From Hippasteria phrygiana (taxonomy: Eukaryota > Echinodermata > Asteroidea > Valvatida > Goniasteridae), in the NCBI GenBank assembly GCA_037893225.1, contig JAZGUH010000533.1, positions 372,001 to 436,000 on the forward strand: DNA of 64,000 nucleotides, read 5' to 3'. Numbering within the stretch: the first letter of the stretch is position 1; each line of letters begins with the position of its first letter. Positions 1 through 10,019 of this stretch are shown here, piece by piece. The translations under genes were made by a program, and so were the position numbers. The notes under the pieces are model-generated. The model saw only the letters and a program-made list of their open reading frames with translations. It had not been told where the DNA came from and did no database searches.

Positions 1-43
1 AAATTCCCTGGGGTATGGACTTGCTTTACTCATTCATAATTAC
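1..43 (+). repeat. partial satellite monomer at left window edge
   Basis: These are the last 43 bp of a monomer, running from AAATTCCCTGG to the C before the first ATGAAATATC. It has the tail-T variant (TTTACTCATTC) and the rarer ATTACATG junction instead of ATTGCATG. That junction recurs near 4448, 10944 and 43656, which ties this edge to the blocks there. The array continues to the left of the window. Confidence 0.97.
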
Positions 44-271
44 ATGAAATATCAACCAAATGCAGTAATTTTGACATGTATGTATAGCTTAGATCTGGCG
101 CTACATGTTGCAATCATCGGCGGCTTCTTAGAGTTAAAACTTGTGGAGAAAATTCAAACCTCGCAATGTTTATTTTCTTTCCGGCCAACATCTGTGTACA
201 TATTACCGTCTATTTATTGCTCCATGCATGTCAAATTCCCTGGGGTATGGACTTGCTTTACTCATTCATAA
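44..271 (+). other. 75-codon open frame in each monomer, judged non-coding
   Basis: An ATG-started frame of 75 codons (MKYQPN... ending ...CFTHS then TAA) fills 228 of the 232 bp and recurs in every monomer. By my count it is intact in about 262 of 275. A second, overlapping frame starting at TTG (141 in this copy) reads 120 codons across the monomer junction. Because 232 = 3x77+1, consecutive copies fall in successive frames and neighbouring long frames overlap by 131 bp. Roughly 30 variable codons are nonsynonymous and about 12 synonymous, close to what neutral change gives. The frame also carries recurrent and private stops: TGA in class Q, TAA at 23334, TAG at 39122 and TAA at 62843. There is no signal peptide, known domain or regulatory context. 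I regard it as a by-product of monomer sequence. It is described here once instead of 275 times. Confidence 0.85.
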
Positions 272-275
272 TTGC
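44..275 (+). repeat. reference monomer 1 (class A) used for numbering
   Basis: This is the first complete unit and is used as the ruler: monomer m starts at 44+232(m-1). Landmarks in order are ATGAAATATCAACC (44), the variable promoter-proximal-looking stretch GCAGTAATTTTGACATG (62), the BglII-type palindrome AGATCT (91-96), CATCGGCGGCTTC (116), the nearly invariant block GAGAAAATTCAAACCTCGCA (146-165), the pyrimidine-rich TTTATTTTCTTTCC (169), TGTACATA (195-202), ATGCATG (224-230) and the stop TAA of the ruler frame (269-271). The word 'promoter' is only positional here: I see no promoter, Pol III A/B box, tRNA-like part or canonical CENP-B box. The phase chosen for the monomer start is a convenience. 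Confidence 0.95.
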
Positions 276-316
276 ATGAAATATCAACCAAATTCAGTAA
301 TTTTGACATGTATGGA
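221..316. repeat. imperfect inverted repeat spanning the monomer junction (recurs every 232 bp)
   Basis: The left arm TCCATGCATGTCAAATT (221-237) is nearly the reverse complement of the right arm AATTTTGACATGTATGGA (299-316). The arms differ by one unpaired T and one mismatch (a G.U pair in RNA), with a 61-base spacer. The dyad recurs across the array. Monomers with TATGTATAG instead of TATGGATAG lose a pair at the stem base, and SMP-type monomers (TGCCTGTC) lose another. DNA could extrude a cruciform here, or either-strand RNA could fold a hairpin; that function is inference. Confidence 0.7.
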
Positions 317-3300
317 TAGCTTAGATCTGGCGCTACATGTTGCAATTATCGGCGGCTTCTTAGAGTTAAAACTTGTGGAGAAAATTCAAACCTCGCAATG
401 TTTATTTTCTTTCCGGCCAACATCTGTGTACATGTTACCGTCTATGTATTGCTCCATGCATGTCAAATTCCCTGGGGTATGGACTTGCTTTATTCATTCA
501 TAATTGCATGAAATATCAACCAAATACAGGAATTTTGACATGTATGGATAGCTTAGGTCTGGCGCTACATGTTGCAATCATCGGCGGCTTCCTAGAGTTA
601 AAACTTGTGGAGAAAATTCAAACCTCGCAATGTTTATTTTCTTTCCGGCCAACATCTGTGTACATATTACCTTCTATTTATTGCTCCATGCATGTCAAAT
701 TCCCTGGGGTATGGACTTGCTTTATTCATTCATAATTGCATGAAATATCAACCAAATGCAGTATTTTCAACATGTATGGATAGCTTAGATCTGGCGCTAC
801 ATGTTGCAATCATCGGCGGCTTCTTAGAGTTAAAACTTGTGGAGAAAATTCAAACCTCGCAATGTTTATTTTCTTTCCGGCCAACATCTGTGTACATATT
901 ACCGTATATTTATTGCTCCATGCATGTCAAATTCCCTGGGGTATGGACTTGCTTTACTCATTCATAATTGCATGAAATATCAACCAAATGCAGTAATTTT
1001 GACATGTATGTATAGCTTAGATCTGGCGCTACATGTTGCAATCATCGGCGGCTTCTTAGAGTTAAAACTTGTTGAGAAAATTCAAACCTCGCAATGTTTA
1101 TTTTCTTTCCGGCCAACATCTGTGTACATATTACCGTCTATTTATTGCTCCATGCATGTCAAATTCCCTGGGGTATGGACTTGCTTTATTCATTCATAAT
1201 TGCATGAAATATCAACCAAATGCAGTATTTTTGACATGTATGGATAGCTTAGATCTGGCGCTACATGTTGCAATCATCGGCGGCTTCTTAGAGTTAAAAC
1301 TTGTGGAGAAAATTCAAACCTCGCAATGTTTATTTTCTTTCCGGCCAACATCTGTGTACATATTACCGTATATTTATTGCTCCATGCATGTCAAATTCCC
1401 TGGGGTATGGACTTGCTTTACTCATTCATAATTGCATGAAATATCAACCAAATGCAGTAATTTTGACATGTATGTATAGCTTAGATCTGGCGCTACATGT
1501 TGCAATCATCGGCGGCTTCTTAGAGTTAAAACTTGTGGAGAAAATTCAAACCTCGCAATGTTTATTTTCTTTCCGGCCAACATCTGTGTACATATTACCG
1601 TCTATTTATTGCTCCATGCATGTCAAATTCCCTGAGGTATGGACTTGCTTTACTCATTCATAATTGCATGAAATATCAACCAAATTCAGTAATTTTGACA
1701 TGTATGGATAGCTTAGATCTGGCGCTACATGTTGCAATTATCGGCGGCTTCTTAGAGTTAAAACTTGTGGAGAAAATTCAAACCTCGCAATGTTTATTTT
1801 CTTTCCGGCCAACATCTGTGTACATGTTACCGTCTATGTATTGCTCCATGCATGTCAAATTCCCTGGGGTATGGACTTGCTTTATTCATTCATAATTGCA
1901 TGAAATATCAACCAAATACAGGAATTTTGACATGTATGGATAGCTTAGGTCTGGCGCTATATGTTGCAATCATCGGCGGCTTCCTAGAGTTAAAACTTGT
2001 GGAGAAAATTCAAACCTCGCAATGTTTATTTTCTTTCCGGCCAACATCTGTGTACATATTACCGTCTATTTATTGCTTCATGCCTGTCAAATTCCCTGGG
2101 GTATGGACTTGCTTTACTCATTCATAATTGCATGAAATATCAACCAAATGCAGTAATTTTGACATGTATGTATAGCTTAGATCTGGCGCTACATGTTGCA
2201 ATCATCGGCGGCTTCCCAGAGTTAAAACTTGTGGAGAAAATTCAAACCTCGCAATGTATATTTTCTTTCCGGCCAACATCTGTGTACATATTACGGTCTA
2301 TTTATTGCTCCATGCATGTCAAATTCCCTGGGGTATGGACTTGCTTTACTCATTCATAATTGCATGAAATATCAACCAAATACAGTAATTTTGACATGTA
2401 TGGATAGCTTAGATCTGGCGCTACATGTTGCAATCATCGGCGGCTGCCTAGAGTTAAAACTTGTGGAGAAAATTCAAACCTCGCAATGTTTATTTTCTTT
2501 CCGGCCAACATCTGTGTACATATTACCGTCTATTTATTGCTCCATGCCTGTCAAATTCCCTGGGGTATGGACTTGCTTTACTCATTCATAATTGCATGAA
2601 ATATCAACCAAATGCAGTAATTTTGACATGTATGTATAGCTTAGATCTGGCGCTACATGTTGCAATCATCGGCGGCTTCCCAGAGTTAAAACTTGTGGAG
2701 AAAATTCAAACCTCGCAATGTTTATTTTCTTTCCGGCCAACATCTGTGTACATATTACCGTCTATTTATTGCTCCATGCATGTCAAATTCCCTGGGGTAT
2801 GGACTTGCTTTATTCATTCATAATTGCATGAAATATCAACCAAATGCAGTATTTTTGACATGTATGGATAGCTTAGATCTGGCGCTACATGTTGCAATCA
2901 TCGGCGGCTTCTTAGAGTTAAAACTTGTGGAGAAAATTCAAACCTCGCAATGTTTATTTTCTTTCCGGCCAACATCTGTGTACATATTACCGTATATTTA
3001 TTGCTCCATGCATGTCAAATTCCCTGGGGTATGGACTTGCTTTACTCATTCATAATTGCATGAAATATCAACCAAATGCAGTAATTTTGACATGTATGTA
3101 TAGCTTAGATCTGGCGCTACATGTTGCAATCATCGGCGGCTTCTTAGAGTTAAAACTTGTGGAGAAAATTCAAACCTCGCAATGTTTATTTTCTTTCCGG
3201 CCAACATCTGTGTACATATTACCGTCTATTTATTGCTCCATGCATGTCAAATTCCCTGGGGTATGGACTTGCTTTATTCATTCATAATTGCATGAAATAT

Positions 3301-3523
3301 CAACCAAATGCAGTATTTTTGACATGTATGTATAGCTTAGATCTGGCGCTACATGTTGCAATCATCGGCGGCTTCTTAGAGTTAAAACTTGTGGAGAAAA
3401 TTCAAACCTCGCAATGTTTATTTTCTTTCCGGCCAACATCTGTGTACATATTACCGTCTATTTATTGCTCCATGCATGTCAAATTCCCTGGGGTATGGAC
3501 TTGCTTTATTCATTCATAATTGC

Positions 3524-5843
3524 ATGAAATATCAACCAAATGCAGTATTTTTGACATGTATGGATAGCTTAGATCTGGCGCTACATGTTGCAATCATCGG
3601 CGGCTTCTTAGAGTTAAAACTTGTGGAGAAAATTCAAACCTCGCAATGTTTATTTTCTTTCCGGCCAACATCTGTGTGCAGATTACCTTCTATTTATTGC
3701 TCCATGCCCGTCAAATTCCCTGGGGTATGGACTTGCTTTACTCATTCATAATTGCATGAAATATCAACCAAATGCAGTAATTTTGACATGTATGGATAGC
3801 TTAGATCTGGCGCTACATGTTGCAATCATCGGCGGCTTCCCAGAGTTAAAACTTGTGGAGAAAATTCAAACCTCGCAATGTTTATTTTCTTTCCGGCCAA
3901 CATCTGTGTACATATTACCTTCTATTTATTGCTCCATGCATGTCAAATTCCCTGGGGTATGGACTTGCTTTATTCATTCATAATTGCATGAAATATCAAC
4001 CAAATGCAGTATTTTCAACATGTATGGATAGCTTAGATCTGGCGCTACATGTTGCAATCATCGGCGGCTTCTTAGAGTTAAAACTTGTTGAGAAAATTCA
4101 AACCTCGCAATGTTTATTTTCTTTCCGGCCAACATCTGTGTACATATTACCGTCTATTTATTGCTCCATGCATGTCAAATTCCCTGGGGTATGGACTTGC
4201 TTTATTCATTCATAATTGCATGAAATATCAACCAAATGCAGTATTTTTGACATGTATGGATAGCTTAGATCTGGCGCTACATGTTGCAATCATCGGCGGC
4301 TTCTTAGAGTTAAAACTTGTGGAGAAAATTCAAACCTCGCAATGTTTATTTTCTTTCCGGCCAACATCTGTGTACATATTACCGTATATTTATTGCTCCA
4401 TGCATGTCAAATTCCCTGGGGTATGGACTTGCTTTACTCATTCATAATTACATGAAATATCAACCAAATGCAGTAATTTTGACATGTATGTATAGCTTAG
4501 ATCTGGCGCTACATGTTGCAATCATCGGCGGCTTCTTAGAGTTAAAACTTGTGGAGAAAATTCAAACCTCGCAATGTTTATTTTCTTTCCGGCCAACATC
4601 TGTGTACATATTACCGTCTATTTATTGCTCCATGCATGTCAAATTCCCTGGGGTATGGACTTGCTTTACTCATTCATAATTGCATGAAATATCAACCAAA
4701 TTCAGTAATTTTGACATGTATGGATAGCTTAGATCTGGCGCTACATGTTGCAATCATCGGCGGCTTCCTAGAGTTAAAACTTGTGGAGAAAATTCAAACC
4801 TCGCAATGTTTATTTTCTTTCCGGCCAACATCTGTGTACATATTACCGTCTATTTATTGCTTCATGCCTGTCAAATTCCCTGGGGTATGGACTTGCTTTA
4901 CTCATTCATAATTGCATGAAATATCAACCAAATGCAGTAATTTTGACATGTATGTATAGCTTAGATCTGGCGCTACATGTTGCAATCATCGGCGGCTTCC
5001 CAGAGTTAAAACTTGTGGAGAAAATTCAAACCTCGCAATGTATATTTTCTTTCCGGCCAACATCTGTGTACATATTACGGTCCATTTATTGCTCCATGCA
5101 TGTCAAATTCCCTGGGGTATGGACTTGCTTTACTCATTCATAATTGCATGAAATATCAACCAAATACAGTAATTTTGACATGTATGGATAGCTTAGATCT
5201 GGCGCTACATGTTGCAATCATCGGCGGCTGCCTAGAGTTAAAACTTGTGGAGAAAATTCAAACCTCGCAATGTTTATTTTCTTTCCGGCCAACATCTGTG
5301 TACATATTACCGTCTATTTATTGCTCCATGCATGTCAAATTCCCTGGGGTATGGACATGCTTTACTCATTCATAATTGCATGAAATATCAACCAAATGCA
5401 GTAATTTTGACATGTATGTATAGCTTAGATCTGGCGCTACATGTTGGAATCATCGGCGGCTTCCAAGAGTTAAAACTTGTAGAGAAAATTCAAACCTCGC
5501 AATGTTTATTTTCTTTCCGGCCAACATCTGTGTACATATTACCGTATATTTATTGCTCCATGCATGTCAAATTCCCTGGGGTATGGACTTGCTTTATTCA
5601 TTCATAATTGCATGAAATATCAACCAAATGCAGTATTTGTGACATGTATGGATAGCTTAGATCTGGCGCTACATGTTGCAATCATCGGCGGCTTCTTAGA
5701 GTTAAAACTTGTGGAGAAAATTCAAACCTCGCAATGTTTATTTTCTTTCCGGCCAACATCTGTGTGCAGATTACCTTCTATTTATTGCTCCATGCCCGTC
5801 AAATTCCCTGGGGTATGGACTTGCTTTACTCATTCATAATTGC
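3524..5843 (+). repeat. ten-monomer block, first copy of the 28-monomer-offset duplication
   Basis: The order is AVFLT/CRLP (TGCCCG), Asp-FPE with CCTTCT, AVFST with GTTGAG, N, A with ATTACATG junction, SVI/CFMP, CIF/LRSI, TVI/CLE, an ancestral Q (HVG, FQE, without the TGA) and AVFVT/CRLP. The section from the CRLP half of the first monomer into the AVFVT half of the last is matched at +6,496 bp (28 monomers). The match includes a rare T to C at 5083, copied at 11579. Confidence 0.85.
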
Positions 5844-6075
5844 ATGAAATATCAACCAAATGCAGTAATTTTGACATGTATGGATAGCTTAGATCTGGCG
5901 CTACATGTTGCAATCATCGGCGGCTTCCCAGAGTTAAAACTTGTGGAGAAAATTCAAACCTCGCAATGTTTATTTTCTTTCCGGCCAACATCTGTGTACA
6001 TATTACCTTCTATTTATTGCTCCATGCATGTCAAATTCCCTGGGGTATGGACTTGCTTTATTCATTCATAATTGC
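5844..6075 (+). repeat. single monomer, Asp-FPE class
   Basis: This copy matches the monomer at 3756-3987 (Asp, FPE, CCTTCT, tail I) and follows the same kind of CRLP (TGCCCG) monomer. The pair therefore looks like a local repeat at a 9-monomer (2,088-bp) offset. Confidence 0.75.
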
Positions 6076-8627
6076 ATGAAATATCAACCAAATGCAGTAT
6101 TTTTGACATGTATGGATAGCTTAGATCTGGCGCTACATGTTGCAATCATCGGCGGCTTCTTAGAGTTAAAACTTGTAGAGAAAATTCAAACCTCGCAATG
6201 TTTATTTTCTTTCCGGCCAACATCTGTGTACATATTACCGTCTATTTATTGCTCCATGCCTGTCAAATTCCCTGGGGTATGGACTTGCTTTACTCATTCA
6301 TAATTGCATGAAATATCAACCAAATGCAGTAATTTTGACATGTATGTATAGCTTAGATCTGGCGCTACATGTTGCAATCATCGGCGGCTTCCCAGAGTTA
6401 AAACGTGTGGAGAAAATTCAAACCTCGCAATGTTTATTTTCTTTCCGGCCAACATCTGTGTACATATTACCGTCTATTTATTGCTCCATGCATGTCAAAT
6501 TCCCTGGGGTATGGACTTGCTTTATTCATTCATAATTGCATGAAATATCAACCAAATGCAGTATTTTTGGCATGTATGGATAGCTTAGATCTGGCGCTAC
6601 ATGTTGCAATCATCGGCGGCTTCTTAGAGTTAAAACTTGTGGAGAAAATTCAAACCTCGCAATGTTTATTTTCTTTCCGGCCAACATCTGTGTACATATT
6701 ACCGTATATTTATTGCTCCATGCATGTCAAATTCCCTGGGGTATGGACTTGCTTTACTCATTCATAATTGCATGAAATATCAACCAAATGCAGTAATTTT
6801 GACATGTATGGATAGCTTAGATCTGGCGCTACATGTTGCAATTATCGGCGGCTTCTTAGAGTTAAAACTTGTGGAGAAAATTCAAACCTCGCAATGTTTA
6901 TTTTCTTTCCGGCCAACATCTGTGTGCAGATTACCTTCTATTTATTGCTCCATGCCTGTCAAATTCCCTGGGGTATGGACTTGCTTTACTCATTCATAAT
7001 TGCATGAAATATCAACCAAATGCAGTAATTTTGACATGTATGTATAGCTTAGATCTGGCGCTACATGTTGCAATCATCGGCGGCTTCCCAGAGTTAAAAC
7101 TTGTGGAGAAAATTCAAACCTCGCAATGTTTATTTTCTTTCCGGCCAACATCTGTGTACATATTACCGTCTATTTATTGCTCCATGCATGTCAAATTCCC
7201 TGGGGTATGGACTTGCTTTATTCATTCATAATTGCATGAAATATCAACCAAATGCAGTATTTTTGGCATGTATGGATAGCTTAGATCTGGCGCTACATGT
7301 TGCAATCATCGGCGGCTTCTTAGAGTTAAAACTTGTGGAGAAAATTCAAACCTCGCAATGTTTATTTTCTTTCCGGCCAACATCTGTGTACATATTACCG
7401 TATATTTATTGCTCCATGCATGTCAAATTCCCTGGGGTATGGACTTGCTTTACTCATTCATAATTGCATGAAATATCAACCAAATGCAGTAATTTTGACA
7501 TGTATGGATAGCTTAGATCTGGCGCTACATGTTGCAATTATCGGCGGCTTCTTAGAGTTAAAACTTGTGGAGAAAATTCAAACCTCGCAATGTTTATTTT
7601 CTTTCCGGCCAACATCTGTGTACATGTTACCGTCTATGTATTGCTCCATGCATGTCAAATTCCCTGGGGTATGGACTTGCTTTATTCATTCATAATTGCA
7701 TGAAATATCAACCAAATACAGGAATTTTGGCATGTATGGATAGCTTAGATCTGGCGCTACATGTTGCAATCATCGGCGGCTTCTTAGAGTTAAAACTTGT
7801 GGAGAAAATTCAAACCTCGCAATGTTTATTTTCTTTCCGGCCAACATCTGTGTACATATTACCGTATATTTATTGCTCCATGCATGTCAAATTCCCTGGG
7901 GTATGGACTTGCTTTACTCATTCATAATTGCATGAAATATCAACCAAATGCAGTAATTTTGACATGTATGGATAGCTTAGATCTGGCGCTACATGTTGCA
8001 ATTATCGGCGGCTTCTTAGAGTTAAAACTTGTGGAGAAAATTCAAACCTCGCAATGTTTATTTTCTTTCCGGCCAACATCTGTGTGCAGATTACCTTCTA
8101 TTTATTGCTCCATGCCTGTCAAATTCCCTGGGGTATGGACTTGCTTTACTCATTCATAATTGCATGAAATATCAACCAAATGCAGTAATTTTGACATGTA
8201 TGTATAGCTTAGATCTGGCGCTACATGTTGCAATCATCGGCGGCTTCCCAGAGTTAAAACTTGTGGAGAAAATTCAAACCTCGCAATGTTTATTTTCTTT
8301 CCGGCCAACATCTGTGTACATATTACCGTCTATTTATTGCTCCATGCATGTCAAATTCCCTGGGGTATGGACTTGCTTTATTCATTCATAATTGCATGAA
8401 ATATCAACCAAATGCAGTATTTTTGGCATGTATGGATAGCTTAGATCTGGCGCTACATGTTGCAATCATCGGCGGCTTCTTAGAGTTAAAACTTGTGGAG
8501 AAAATTCAAACCTCGCAATGTTTATTTTCTTACCGGCCAACATCTGTGTACATATTACCGTATATTTATTGCTCCATGCATGTCAAATTCCCTGGGGTAT
8601 GGACTTGCTTTACTCATTCATAATTGC
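6076..8627 (+). repeat. eleven-monomer block S-R-L-C-P-L-B-(TGI-LA)-C-P-L, first copy
   Basis: The order is S, R, L, C, P, L, B, a TGILA/PYIY hybrid, C, P, L. The last monomer carries TTACCGG (A at 8532) in place of TTTCCGG. The complete block recurs at 13268-15819, 31 monomers (7,192 bp) away, including the same rare A at 15724. Inside, C-P-L-B-TGILA is a five-monomer motif used once fully and then partly again. Confidence 0.88.
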
Positions 8628-10019
8628 ATGAAATATCAACCAAATGCAGTAATTTTGACATGTATGGATAGCTTAGATCTGGCGCTACATGTTGCAATTA
8701 TCGGCGGCTTCTTAGAGTTAAAACTTGTGGAGAAAATTCAAACCTCGCAATGTTTATTTTCTTTCCGGCCAACATCTGTGTACATGTTACCGTCTATGTA
8801 TTGCTCCATGCATGTCAAATTCCCTGGGGTATGGACTTGCTTTATTCATTCATAATTGCATGAAATATCAACCAAATACAGGAATTTTGACATGTATGGA
8901 TAGCTTAGATCTGGCGCTACATGTTGCAATCATCGGCGGCTTCCTAGAGTTAAAATTTGTGGAGAAAATTCAAACCTCGCAATGTTTATTTTCTTTCCGG
9001 CCAACATCTGTGTACATATTACCGTATATTTATTGCTCCATGCATGTCAAATTCCCTGGGGTATGGACTTGCTTTATTCATTCATAATTGCATGAAATAT
9101 CAACCAAATACAGGAATTTTGACATGTATGGATAGCTTAGGTCTGGCGCTACATGTTGCAATCATCGGCGGCTTCTTAGAGTTAAAACTTGTTGAGAAAA
9201 TTCAAACCTCGCAATGTTTATTTTCTTTCCGGCCAACATCTGTGTACATATTACCGTCTATTTATTGCTCCATGCATGTCAAATTCCCTGGGGTATGGAC
9301 TTGCTTTATTCATTCATAATTGCATGAAATATCAACCAAATGCAGTATTTTTGGCATGTATGGATAGCTTAGATCTGGCGCTACATGTTGCAATCATCGG
9401 CGGCTTCTTAGAGTTAAAACTTGTGGAGAAAATTCAAACCTCGCAATGTTTATTTTCTTTCCGGCCAACATCTGTGTACATATTACCGTATATTTATTGC
9501 TCCATGCATGTCAAATTCCCTGGGGTATGGACTTGCTTTACTCATTCATAATTGCATGAAATATCAACCAAATGCAGTAATTTTGACATGTATGGATAGC
9601 TTAGATCTGGCGCTACATGTTGCAATTATCGGCGGCTTCTTAGAGTTAAAACTTGTGGAGAAAATTCAAACCTCGCAATGTTTATTTTCTTTCCGGCCAA
9701 CATCTGTGTACATGTTACCGTCTATGTATTGCTCCATGCATGTCAAATTCCCTGGGGTATGGACTTGCTTTATTCATTCATAATTGCATGAAATATCAAC
9801 CAAATACAGGAATTTTGACATGTATGGATAGCTTAGATCTGGCGCTACATGTTGCAATCATCGGCGGCTTCCTAGAGTTAAAATTTGTGGAGAAAATTCA
9901 AACCTCGCAATGTTTATTTTCTTTCCGGCCAACATCTGTGTACATATTACCGTATATTTATTGCTCCATGCATGTCAAATTCCCTGGGGTATGGACTTGC
10001 TTTATTCATTCATAATTGC
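8628..10019 (+). repeat. B-F-G-L-B-F strings: four-monomer higher-order repeat
   Basis: Following the L at the end of the previous block, the classes read B-F-G, then L-B-F, with a G-type 5' half continuing into the next block. The four-monomer period L-B-F-G (928 bp) also occurs near 15.8-16.9 kb and 20.0-21.8 kb. Class G replaces AGATCT by AGGTCT, and class F carries AAATTTGTGGAG. Confidence 0.85.

Larger units (their letters stand above)
44..3523 (+). repeat. left mixed block, monomers 1-15
   Basis: The class order is A, B, G-like (Gly, CTAGAG, PSIY), AVFST/PYIY, AVI-Tyr with GTTGAG, N, A, B, G/CFMP hybrid, FPE with CIF and LRSI, TVI/CLE/SMP, P, N, A with tail I, AVF-Tyr/PSIY. No short multi-monomer period dominates. 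Private changes include G to A at 1635 and C to T at 1960. Several rare classes here (AVFST, ATTACATG junction, CIF/LRSI) reappear around 3.5-5.4 kb, 10-12 kb and 43.4-44.6 kb, which makes this look like an older, less homogenised part of the array. Confidence 0.85.

Noticed and set aside
181..190. CENP-B box in the CCGGCCAAC region
   Set aside because: The monomer lacks the TTCG....A..CGGG core on either strand; CATCGGCGGC and TTTCCGGCC are only loosely similar.
169..220. Minus-strand polyadenylation signals (AATAAA)
   Set aside because: TTTATT at about 169 and 213 gives AATAAA on the minus strand in each monomer, but AT-rich hexamers are expected by chance and no transcript is evident.
44..271. 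A 75-residue hydrophobic small protein per monomer
   Set aside because: It is open by descent, not by visible constraint; about 30 variable codons are nonsynonymous and include radical changes (Leu/Pro/Gln/Arg, Cys/stop). No start context or recognised family.
141..503. Array of about 270 overlapping 120-codon genes of one family
   Set aside because: They start at TTG, overlap each other by 131 bp in different frames, carry mostly nonsynonymous and neutral-looking variants, contain recurrent stops and have no regulatory or domain context. They are satellite monomers read in frame.
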